The translations under genes and the position numbers were made by a program. Shown here piece by piece: positions 20,344 to 31,023 of a stretch of DNA of 64,000 nt. Position 1 is the stretch's first letter; every line of letters starts with the position of its first letter. Source of the DNA: Hymenoscyphus infarciens (taxonomy: Eukaryota; Ascomycota; Leotiomycetes; Helotiales; Helotiaceae); the NCBI GenBank assembly GCA_001414345.1, contig LLCB01000081.1, positions 1 to 64,000 on the forward strand. Direction: 5' to 3'. Below the pieces are notes generated by a model. That model saw only the letters and a list, made by a program, of their open reading frames with translations, did no database searches and was not told the DNA's origin.

Positions 20344-21724
20344 CGTCACAATATTCAACCCCGTATCAATAGTATCGTATGTATCAATGCACACGCTGCA
20401 GGTGGGAGACTAGATTACTGGAAAACAGATACCTTAACAAGTAGCCTGTTTACTGGGGGAGCGTGGTGGTGGTAGGAAGTAGGTTGTGTTTGATTGAGAT
20501 GCTTCAAGGTGGTTGAAATGGAGCCCAGCCCTTCACCTTAGGTCACGTGGAATTTCTGCGGCTACCCATAGGCCGAAAAAAAGCCGCGCCAACCCAAAAG
20601 TGATACCGAGTAGACAGCTCTTTAGAATTATTATAATCAACACAAAATGTGTAGAAGGCAAGTGTTCTTGGTGTTGAGTATAGCGCCACTTTATTCAATG
20701 TCGGTGCCTCGCCCATTCCCAAGTTGTGTAAAGCACCAGGGCCTGCAGGAATTCGTAACTGTAGGCCTGAAAGACTTTCCCTTCTATAATTGTTCTAACA
20801 ATTCTAGGAGAACGGAATTGCTATTGATCGAATTATCCAAATCGTTTGGGATAATTGAAACAAATTTCAAGTCTTGTTCGAACATTCAGATGTCAAGATA
20901 GCCGGCATCTACTCTTGGCCAGTCATGAATTCCTGCCCCCCCCCCCCCCCCGTGAAGTTAGATATTACTGCACTAATTTACGTCAGGTGCTTAAGTGCGG
21001 TAATATAAAGTCAATTTTCAAGATTGACAGCAATAGAAGGAATCAGCCTCAACATGATTCTTCCATCACTAACTCAGTCTAAATAAATTCCATGCTGGAG
21101 CTAAAACCTCTCAAAATCTTTCAAGCTAGAACATGTATGCCGCATGCCTCCATGAAGATACAATACATCAGTGCATCTTCAAGGTGTATTCTTTGGTCAC
21201 GTCTCGCTGGAAAGGAAGAAAATACAAGCAGTTGGTGTCGTCTTAGAATCCTTCTTCCCAACTACAAAATGATCAAATGGTCCTACTATTCCATTACAAA
21301 TCCAACATCTGCATCGAACCAAGAGAAAATACCAATCTCTTTCTTGTTCCGCTGAAGATGCCTCTTTTCGTTGATACAAGAATCTACTCTGCTGTCAAGT
21401 ATAGCATGTGTCACTATGTCTAGAGGTGTTCAAGGCATAGCAAACATACCACCCCCTCACATTTACGCAATGAAGAAAGGATACAAAAGACCTGTTGAAA
21501 AATACGCTTGGTTGTAAGTAGACTACTGTTGAACCCATGGAAGAGATCTTTCTCAGCGTCACTGAGGAAAGTCCCTACCCATAGGTTAAATGAGCTCATG
21601 ATTTTCTCATTGAAAATCCAGGAGCTCATCTATTACATAGAATCTGTGCTTTGGGTATCATATCATAAACTTTCACACAGGAGCTTCCCTTGAATACTTA
21701 GAACAACAAAGTACCTTTTTGGTT
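20344..21724. other. Gene-free spacer with a 16-C run
   Basis: A 16-C run at 20936-20951 lies in AT-rich sequence. Small frames are short and without known motifs. This includes the promoter of the dsRNA-binding gene and the 3' end of EFG1. Confidence 0.6.
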
Positions 21725-22669
21725 CTAGTCTTCAAAGAAACCACCATCGCTGTCATCCTCTTCATCGTGATTCCTCTTAACGCTGAGAGATGCCCCAAAT
21801 AGCTCGTTCTTCTCAGATCCCCGAGTATGGTTCTTCTTTCTGCCAACAACATCCTGTACCCGATTTTGACTTCTTCTTTCGCGGCGATTGAGTCCCGAGG
21901 TATCTGGTACGGTGGCAGGTTTTAGTTTTGGTTTTGGCTTCGCAGGCCGGTGTTCGAGCGATTTGGGCTTCTGGGTCTGCATCGTGCTTTGTCTATTTCG
22001 CAATCGAGCAAGGGTACCTTCCTCCATGCATTTTTCGACTTCCGCCCACATTGGAGGTTTTGCTGGTGGACCTGAATCTCCCGAGCTGTCTCCTTCTTCT
22101 GTTCCCGACTTCTTTTGTGGATAGAGACTGATGTATCGTTCGCTCAGAGGTGAGCATTGGGTATAATTCAGATCCACTTCGGCGATATGCATCTTCGTCT
22201 TCAAAGTCTCGACCTCCTCCTCTGACGTCGACTCCAGCAACTGCTTGCGAAGCTTCTTCAAAGTCCTGGTCGCCTTTTGACGTTCTAAAAAATAACATTA
22301 GACAGGAACTTGGGAGAGAGGAATAACGGACATACCAAAGAAGCGAACCATATGGTATTGTTTGATCATTTTCTGTCTGACCTTTTCTGCCTCGGCAACC
22401 TCCAATTCCTGACCATATGCCTCTAGCGCACGCTCATCCTCCATTCTAACGGTTGCTGGCAGGTCGTCTCCACGTTCAAGTCTTCTCGACACATCGCGAA
22501 TTCGTTTCTTGATTGCGTTCACACTCGATGCGTGCGCCTGCTTCTTGTGAGGTTCGAATGTGCGGGGCTTTTTGGAAGGCTTCGGCCTGCTGCCAAGAAC
22601 TTGGAATTGTCGAGACTCATGGACAGTTTCCTGGGGCTCCGATTCTTCGTGTTTCCGTTTGCCTGCCAT
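21725..22669 (-). CDS. EFG1: rRNA-processing protein Efg1
   Basis: Exons 22669-22336 and 22284-21725 encode 297 residues. The intron at 22285-22335 (51 nt) has donor GTATGT and a TTTTTTAG acceptor; splicing joins HMVRFF to ERQKATRTLKKLRKQL. Efg1 is a nucleolar factor of the small-subunit processome needed for 18S rRNA maturation. Family hallmarks are the basic N-terminus (MAGKRKHEE), the conserved helical block VNAIKKRIRDVSRRLERGDD followed by LPATVRMEDERALEAYGQEL, then KMIKQYHMVRFFER, and the later VDLNYTQCSPLSERYISLYP. The C-terminal third is charged and low complexity, ending in an acidic DEEDDSDGGFFED tail. Length is close to that usual for filamentous fungi. It is divergent from SEA4, with 504 bases between starts. 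Confidence 0.92.
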
Positions 22670-23173
22670 TGGGTTATTGTGCTTGGGGTGTGTGTTCTTT
22701 TTTGGTGAGGTTTATCTTGAGATAACGAGGTACGAGGCTCACAGTTTATTTTCTTGCAGGCATGGAGGTACCCTTGGCGAGGCTCACAGCGGGTCGTAAA
22801 AGCGGCAGTGAATACTTCTGGCTGGACAGAGCTGTCAACCTAGGTCTTGTTGTTCCTGAATTTCCAAGGTAATTCACCTCAAAAACTTTGAACAATTCAG
22901 AACATAACCTAAAGTTTTTAAAACAACAAAATCCCAAATTAATGCGTCACTCTAAAAGGGACTAAGAAGTTGGAACAAGTAGCTACGAGTGCTGCTTTTG
23001 TTTTCTCACGCTATTGAGGTTTGATCACGTGCGCGCTAAAAGATAGCCTCCCACTAGCGCCGGATCAACTTCGCACTTCAGGTTGCTCCTTCCCAGAGCC
23101 CCTCCATTGCAGCAACAACTCCGCATCCTAATCCGATCCGAACTCCGGCCTTGCATCAGCCAATCGGCGAAAC
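22670..23173. promoter_or_regulatory. Shared divergent promoter region, EFG1 and SEA4
   Basis: 504 bases separate the two start codons, so both promoters must lie here. A CCAATC motif occurs 14 bases before the SEA4 ATG, probably within its leader. No TATA box is evident. Confidence 0.5.
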
Positions 23174-26100
23174 ATGTCCACAAGCTCCGTGATGTCCTCT
23201 TTTCAAGAGGACGAGGATCTGTAAGTTCACCCATCACCCTTTCACGGTCGCAACAAATCTACGAATGGACATTCTTTTTGCCAGATCGCGTTTTTGTCAC
23301 ACCAAACAGACAGACTACTCCTCTCACTTCGCCTGATCTATGCGCTTGAGGATGATAGATCGCGTGAGTGATATCTGATATCTCAGATCGCTGACTTGAA
23401 TTGGGATCAATAGATCGCGATCTTCAACAACAGAAACTCCAGGTGTCGACGACCCGCGACTCCTTTACCCAAACGACCCTGAATCCCCTCTCATCTTCCA
23501 TTTTGACCCTTTTACACCTCGAAAAGGCTCACCATCCACCCCTCCGCGTGGCCGCCGTGCATCGCCATCACCTCCCACCCCGACCTCGAAAGTACCAGCG
23601 GGCAGACGACTACGATCTACTTCGCCTGTCGCTATTCGCCAGCCACTTTTCGATCACTTGCCCTTGTTCAGACAGTCGACTACTACCGAGGAGACTACTC
23701 TTACAGACCCTTTTCTAGACACACAGCCTCGATCTCCCATCAAGGAGTTTTTCCACATCTTGCCTTTGTCGTCAAGAGAGCCAACCACCACAGAGCCTAT
23801 TACACCAACCCGACCAACTGTTATCATTAGGCCTCCTCCCGCTTCGCGAAAGCACATTATGGAGCGCCACGAGGGCATCATCCGGTGGTCCCCTATCCCA
23901 TCACGGGACGAGTTCATGGTATTGAACCTCCACTCGCGTATTGTCCAAGTCTACGAAGCAAAGGGCCACGCACAACCAGGCAAGTTCGACTATGAGCCAC
24001 GATCCAAGCACACGGAGATTCCACCTATCAACACCTACGATTGGTCCCCGGCTGTTGAAGGACTAGTTGCCGTCGGTACTTCTCATGGCGAGGTTCACTT
24101 ACTACGCGTTGACGACGACTCAAACGCATCCATCACCCTCCCCCTAAAATTGCAAAGATCTTGTCAATCGGTTGCATTCAACACGACTGGCCTGCTTGCC
24201 GTTGGTCTTGACAGAATTCGAAATGATTCTTGTCTTCAAATCTGGGATGTCAACCATCGTCTCGGCAATTGGGATCCGCAGCAACGTGGTTGGAGCAGTG
24301 TTTCTGCCATGACCATTGAGCCGAAGAAGAAGCTTGAAGGTAGCATCTCAATCACAAGTGTCAGATTCTTCGAAGACCAGCCTCAAACCCTCGTCGTTGG
24401 TGTCAAGAACCAGAGCGTGCGAATTCACGATCTCCGAGGTGAGTTCATCACCGTCTGCGTCAGGGGAAAAGTGCTAATAAATCTAGATCCAAATTCGAGT
24501 GTAATGCAATTCACGACCCGATGTAATAACAACCTGGCAATTGATTTTGCGGATACCAACTACTTCGCGTCTTCATCCCTGGATCAAGCAGGACTCGTCG
24601 TCTGGGACCGTCGTGTCACTAACCGTTCCACTGCATCTCCGATGTATTTGGACGCTATTGATGAATATGGTGTACCTTGGGGAGCAGCATTGAGCCTCAA
24701 CAAGGTCATTGAAATGGAGAAGGGAGTTCACATCAAACAACTTCGATACTGCCGCGAACATCGGGGAATGCTCGGAGTTTTATCTTCTGCGGGCCAATTG
24801 CAAGTTCTCAAGACGAACAAGGAGTATATCGAACCAGAATCCATTGATGATGTCGAGGGTAGTCCTGAGCTACTCGAGGTCAAGAAATCGATTGATTTGG
24901 AGTACGCCTGTTTTGATCCTAATCATCAAAGAAAGCCAGAAGACCGCATCGTATCCTTCGATTGGCTAAATCTCAATACCCCTCATTTGGACCCAAGAAT
25001 TGTTGGTTTACGTGCAAATGGCAGTTTTGAAATTTTAAAGACACCTGCTGCTAGTGCTGGTCACCTCGCTCAATTGGTCCCCTGGGTCCCCCCTCGTCCA
25101 CGTAAGTACCACACCAGATCCTCCCGCCATTGCTTACAAGCTTACATTTACTTAGTTGATGAGCCATATATGACTTTGATGCGTTTTAAAGATCCCAATG
25201 AGGCTGAGAAGGTTCTGGGTCCGCTTTACGCTGATGCAGCCAAAGCTGATATCCCTGTCTTTGGACCTAATGGTTTCAATAATCTCGAGACCAAGAAGAG
25301 ACTCAATGCCGCAATCAAGGAAGCCATCCACTCGGGGGAAGACCCAGTCGTTGATTTGTTGCCGCCGTTTAACTCAAAGGACAATGATCCTGAGGCTTCC
25401 GGTTCTACCAACCCCCCATCAGATCAACTTTCGGAGCTCAACATTGAAAATAAGGTCGACAAGGGCAAGGGCAAAGCTGAGCCTGAAGCTGAAGCATCTA
25501 AGAAATACATGTCCAGTCGGGAAATGCATGACACGGTTCACTACTCGGCTCTTAGCGCGCTTCCATCTTCAAAGGAGATTAAGCAAGAGCTTGATAACGT
25601 GATGATCAAGAGAGCCGTTGCTGGATATCTTTTTGACTGCTCAAAGAATGCACAAATGCTCAAAGATGCCGAGTGGACGGATGACCCATGGCTTGTGAAG
25701 GTCTGGTGGTGGATTGCGAGTGAGTCTCTTCAATACCTGATATCTTATTTTCATAGCTAACAAACATGTAACCAGATTCTGAGGCACTCATGAACCCAGG
25801 TGGCAGAAAGATTGGCATGGCTGTCTTTCCTCTCAATCTCTCGCGCATGGGCGTACACCCCATATGGATGAATAATCTTGGTGAGTTTTTATTTCATAAT
25901 TGAAATGGGCATCGCTGACTCTCAAAAGGCAAGAAGTTTAAAGCACGTATCATTGGTGCTCCGAACATTCCGGATCCAGAACAATGGGAGATCATCATCG
26001 GAGAAATGATCAAAAAGCTGAGAATCCCAGAGTTTGAAGGCATCGCAACCAGCAAGCCTAATCACCGTCAATTGTGCTTGGCAACATGCGGTCTGATCAA

Positions 26101-27205
26101 GTCTCCAGAAGAACTTGAGGAGGACATTGCCTCACTCATCGAGGAGGATGAATACACCAATGCGGCGGCATGGGCACTATTTGAGGGCATGCCTGAGCGT
26201 GCTGTTGAGCTATTGAAGAAGGGCGACAAGATATACCTCGTTTTTTTGGGAATGGCTCTCGAAATCAAGTTAATGAGCACCAATACGACCAGTCTTGACT
26301 CGAACTGGGAGCAAGTTCTTGAAAACCACCCAGAGATGTTCGAAGACCCATATCTACGAGCCATCTATGCATTCATCACGAGTGGAGACTGGGCAGCCAT
26401 CGCCAACGAGGATACCTTACCAATGAGAGATCGAATCGGAGTTGCCTTGCGCAAATTCGACGACGAGCAACTCACCGCTTGGCTCGAGGCCATGATGACC
26501 GAGGCAATCAAGGAGGGCGACATTGAAGGTATATTCCTATCGGGGATTACCGACGATTTTGTTGATATCTGTGCCAAGTACGTGGAGAAGTTTCTTGACC
26601 ACCAAACACCAATCTTGATACTCTCGCACTGCTACCCTCGTTACATCGAAGACATCCGTTGCGATGTCTGGCGAAAGGAGTATTGTGCCTTGCTCCATCG
26701 ACACCAGCAGCACATTCTCCGCGTTCTCTTCGACCAGCAATCCGCAAAGCTCAGTCGCGGTCAGGACGGGACTCGTGGCATCAAGCCACCTCCCAGACAA
26801 GTCACCATTAGATGTCTCAACTGTGACTTGCAAACGGCCAACGACCTGGCGAACACCGGCGATCCTTCCTCCTCTGCAGCCGGCCCATCGACGACAACCA
26901 ACGATGGACGAAACCCATTGATGGCAGCCGGGGTCAATGCTGGCCTCTGCTGCCCTAAATGCGGCGCCCATCTCCCACGATGCGCTATCTGCTTGCAGCA
27001 CGTTGGGGTCCCTCGCTCAGATAAACCTGAGCTCTCGAGCGACCCAGCGATCCGAAGAATGGCCAGATTTCCCAGCTGCTGTCTCAAGTGCAAGCATGTC
27101 TTGCACTTGGATCATGCGGTTGCGTGGTTCGAGAGACATGTGGAGTGCCCGATTCCGGAGTGTCGCTGTCAGTGCAAGATTGAGGATTTGTACAAGGAGG
27201 AGTGA
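23174..27205 (+). CDS. SEA4: SEACAT/GATOR2 subunit Sea4 (Mios homologue)
   Basis: Six exons (23174-23220, 23414-24438, 24487-25101, 25156-25719, 25776-25880, 25929-27205) encode 1210 residues; all junctions are GT-AG and keep frame. Sea4/Mios acts at the vacuole in the SEA/GATOR2 complex that relays amino-acid sufficiency to TORC1. The N-terminal 160 residues are Ser/Thr/Pro-rich. A WD40 propeller follows (MERHEGIIRWSPI, INTYDWSPAVEGLVAVGTS, SVAFNTTGLLAVGLDR, CLQIWDVNHRLG, LVVWDRRV). The central part is an alpha-solenoid. The C-terminus carries the Mio-type zinc cluster: CLNCDL, CCPKCGAHLPRCAICLQHVG, CCLKCKHVLHLDHAVAWF and CPIPECRCQC. Exon 1 (MSTSSVMSSFQEDED) and its 193-nt intron are the least certain part. 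Introns at 24439-24486 (48 nt) and 25102-25155 (54 nt) are multiples of three without stops. Confidence 0.9.
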
Positions 27206-29883
27206 GGTGGAGGGGGATGTTCTTGTGGGAGTGGGATTTATGGGGGCGTTTTTGATTTTTTTGCTGCATGAAACGGAGTAACACGAGATACCCAGTGCGA
27301 TGTTTGTGTAGATAGTTTACGAAAGGGTACATAGCAGAAATACGTGAACATATGGAGATGAAACGTACATTCAGAATTGAAACTACGTGACTTCTAACTC
27401 TAAATTTCAGCAGTTCGTCATCTACTTTTCTGATTTTTTGAGGAGGTTCGAGTAATTGAATCGAAACAATAGACTTGCTAGAGACTTCGGGCAATTCTCA
27501 TTCAGTGCTGTAAACTATTCCAGTAACTCTATTCGATCAACTTGACTATCCTACGCTTTTAAAGAAAATGTATCAAATGACTTTTCTTTAGATATATCTT
27601 CCAAGAGAGTTTATGCTTTTACTCTTGATAGTTCGTCGTATACTCTCTTGAGGAACAGAAATGTCCGAGAGTACCAGAGCAACGAAATTCTAACGAAAGA
27701 CTTACGAACAGACTTAAGTTATTTGTCATAGTTTTTCTTCGACGTGGTCTAGTTACTTGGTTCATTTGATTTAACTTCAAAAAATCCCATGAGAACGGAA
27801 TTCAACTGAGATTATTTAGAAGATCCTAAAAGATATGATTTCCTATTATTTTTCTTCATCTATTATTTTCTTAGTAGATTGAAGGTCAAAATTCTAAGGC
27901 TTGCGTGATGATATAGTTAGTTCTCATTCCCGAGTCTCTCGTTGCTTCATAAACTTGACTTGGTTTCGAGTAATTGTCCAACCATACGCTCAAGTGCCCG
28001 ATAGGAAAAACCCAACGTTCCGTAGTAAGCTACCTCAACCTAGGAATATCTCATAGCTCAAAACAACTTTTCCTGAATCCTACTCTCGTAGACAACCTTC
28101 TCTCATAATAACCTTTTCCGTATTTAAACAGCAAAGACATAACTTTGCAAGCCCCGATACTTTACTCAGCTCATCGATATCGTAAGACTTCAACCTCTTC
28201 TCTTCCACTCCTTTTCTTCCCTTCTCCAGCAAATTCAAGCTCCTTAGAGCGTTTTAAACCTGCTTTTTACGTGCAACACCTTCTTCTGCCGAGCATATTC
28301 GCACTCTCTTGATAAAATCTTCCCCTGCTTACTTCTTCAGTAACAACGGCTGGTTGATGCTCTGGAAACTACTTCTTAGTGCGACCTTTGAAACCATTCC
28401 TCCTCGTCAACTCGAAAGTATTCCTGGTACATACGCTTCTTTTAATGTAAGTTGGGCATTTGCCTGTAATTAATAATTTCATTCCGGGGACTTCGATAGG
28501 CTAGTATTCCCCGAGTGATAGGTCCCACGGATTCACAAGAGACGACACATTGTTCGAGGCCGAGAATTTCGCATTGTGGGACTTCGATAAGAAATCGCAC
28601 AGTTGAAGGGCTCGTACCCTCTTCGAAAACGACTTTCATGGCTAGAAATATATCTCTATCTGCTACCACTTCTACCTAGAAACACGAGCTCGAATAACGG
28701 ACATTCATAAAAGTTGAATACACAAAAGCGAGAACATTTGAAATGTAGTTGCAGTCTTCAACGAGGAGAGAAGCACTCGAAAGAGTAGGTTCCAATTTCC
28801 ATGGTCAATAATCGCTTCGATTCTAATAGATTAGCTTGCTGAACACCGGAGCGACCCTGGCCCTCGATGTCGTGGGTTTTGCCTTGGTTATACTCCCAGT
28901 CACAGTATACCTAGGTACTAGATTTTAAGGTTGCACCTTCTCTTTTATCTCACGAACCACATAGAGGGGATCCCGGTCACGACTTCGGAATCTAAGCGTG
29001 GGTAGAGTCGTGCCTTCCCATCTCGTAGTAGCATGAGATGAGAAGAAAGGAAGGAGCAACCTCGCGTATTGTGTTTTGAGGCAAGTGGAGGGTTTAAGTT
29101 AGGAAGTAACGCCCCCGGGTGTTGAGAATTGCCGGAAAAACCAAGAGGTTTTGTTTTTGTCTTCCCCTTCTCTTTTCAACTCTCCCAAGGCATGACAACT
29201 TACCCTAATAAGTAGTCCGTAGAACTCTGAAACGACAGAGAGTTCCTCGAGTTCAGTCAAATGCGGCAACGCTTCGGGTTCTCCTTGTAAGAGTACTTGG
29301 AAGCATTATTCGATAAAATCTAAGAAGCCAAGTTACTTGTTTCTCCTAAAAGATCTTGAACAATATTCGTACTTTTGAAGGCTCACTTCTGGTACGAGTG
29401 CCCTTTATCCGACTTCCGACTTCCGACTTCCGAAATCAAATACCCAAGCATCCCTCCCCTGTTATCCGTAAAACAAGCTTTCCAAGCCTCCAGATTTCGC
29501 CCGGCAAAACCCCGGGCCAACACCGGAAGAGCACAGCCCTACGCAGCGACGTCATCCCGAGGTAATAACACAGCATGCATGGTAGAATACCTACTAGTTC
29601 AGGTACCAAGGATCAACTCTTGATCACTCTTGCCTCAGAAGATTGCGACGACGAATGACGTTCCTTCCTGCCACGAGCAAGGGGAGAGGGAAGTGGCGGC
29701 ACGCAGTGGGAAGGGAAGATAAATACTCGAGAGTTCCTCGTTGGCAGAAATAATTCAAACAATACCATTCATACTCTTTTGCACGCAACCAAGTCTTACA
29801 ACAACAAAGAAATCCATATCCAACAAACACAATATCCCAAACACATCACCACATACATTCTTCAAATCACAACACCAAACAAA
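27206..29883. other. 2.7 kb gene-poor AT-rich block
   Basis: From about 27500 to 29100 no frame exceeds about 75 codons and none has a known motif. The sequence is AT-rich with many CTT/TCT runs. It could be a decayed repeat, but I see no terminal repeats or residual transposase. A triplicated GACTTCC unit lies at about 29410-29430. The last 150 bases are the PMP3 promoter and leader, with ATAAATA near 29719 and an AGGGG stress-element-like motif near 29689. Confidence 0.5.
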
Positions 29884-30224
29884 ATGGCAGCATCCTCAAC
29901 CGTACATATTCCTCCTTTCCCCCCCTTCTTCTCTCTTCCACACTCTCATCCATCATCCCCTTCAATCGAGTGCTAACAACCAAATAGACAGCCGTCCTCC
30001 TCTACTTCCTCGCAATCCTCTTCCCACCCATCCCAGTCTTCCTCAAAGCAGGATGCGGAGCCGACTTCATAATCAACCTCTGTCTCTGCCTCTTAGGTTG
30101 GCTCCCAGGTATTCTTCGTATGTCTCATCCTCCTCGTCAAACCCCAAGATAAGAGCTGATGAAAACAACAGACGCATGGTGGATCATCAGCAAACACGAA
30201 CAGACGACTATCCAGACCATATGA
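29884..30224 (+). CDS. PMP3: Plasma-membrane proteolipid 3 (UPF0057/Pmp3)
   Basis: Three tiny exons (29884-29901, 29988-30117, 30172-30224) encode 66 residues. Intron 1 has donor GTACAT, branch TGCTAAC and acceptor AAATAG; intron 2 has donor GTATGT and acceptor AACAG. Pmp3 proteins are small hydrophobic proteins of the plasma membrane that affect membrane potential and salt tolerance and are often induced by stress. The family signature is complete: AVLLYFLAILFPPIPVFLKA as the first membrane span, a CGADFIINLCLCLLGWLPG second span, and HAWWIISKH followed by a short tail. Yeast Pmp3 has 55 residues, so this is normal plus a slightly longer N-terminus. The first coding exon is only 18 bases and no single ORF exposes the gene. 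It converges on MEF1. Confidence 0.93.
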
Positions 30225-31023
30225 ATCCCTCGCACACCAACACCCTCGTCTCAGCCAAGTTCTCGCGATGAAATGAGAAATGAGGGAAGGGTTTGAGGGA
30301 AGGGTTGAGGAACATCGTATAGGAACAAGACAGGAGGGGAACTTTGGCATTTTGAAATGGGAATACCCGGGTTTTGCGGAGGCGTGGCGTTTTTGCTTTA
30401 TGTTATGGGAATAAGGGAACGGGCGGGATGAGATGGAGGCTCTTTGGGAAAGGAATACAAATACCCATTTCCAGCGTTACAATTTGGTTTCAGGATGCCA
30501 AACTCACCTGAGAGCCCAATCCATATTGAAAAGAGAGAAACTGAGAGTCACAAGACGTTCAAACGATAATTCCCAGAGCCCCTTCCCTCATCATATGATC
30601 TCTTGCCGACGTTCAGTTTCGTTGCATGCTTTCAACTCACCTCGCGACACCCCAATGTAAAAGTCCTCGAGTACAATCAACGCTTTCAGTGGCCAAAGGA
30701 ATAGTTTCCGGAAGAGAAGAGTGCCTTTTTTTCGTCATATGATACAATATATTTACATTGTACGCCATCCCTTTTGTAATTTTTACCCCCAAGATCCTAC
30801 AAGTCGCTCTTCCATCAAACCCCACTAGCCGTCTATTCGACCAACAATTCATACAAAGATCACAAGAAAAAAGGGTTTCTCTAAAAACAACAACAAGCGA
30901 AGCGAACTAGATCTAGTCTCACTTCTTATGTCTATCCGCCTGCGCCTTATCATGAGCCGCAATCAATTCCTTCCTAAAACATATGTTAGCATCTCTCATA
31001 TCCTCACGACAAAAAGGGGGGGC
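30225..31023. other. Convergent 3' intergenic region
   Basis: Holds the 3' ends of PMP3 and MEF1. Short frames at 30433-30852 have no recognisable features. Confidence 0.6.

Noticed and set aside
27206..29883. Possible decayed transposon in the AT-rich block
   Set aside because: I found no terminal repeats, target-site duplication or residual transposase or reverse-transcriptase motif in any frame.
29741..30271. 176-codon plus-strand frame over PMP3
   Set aside because: It is out of phase with the PMP3 exons, has Ser/Pro/His-rich low complexity and spans both PMP3 introns.
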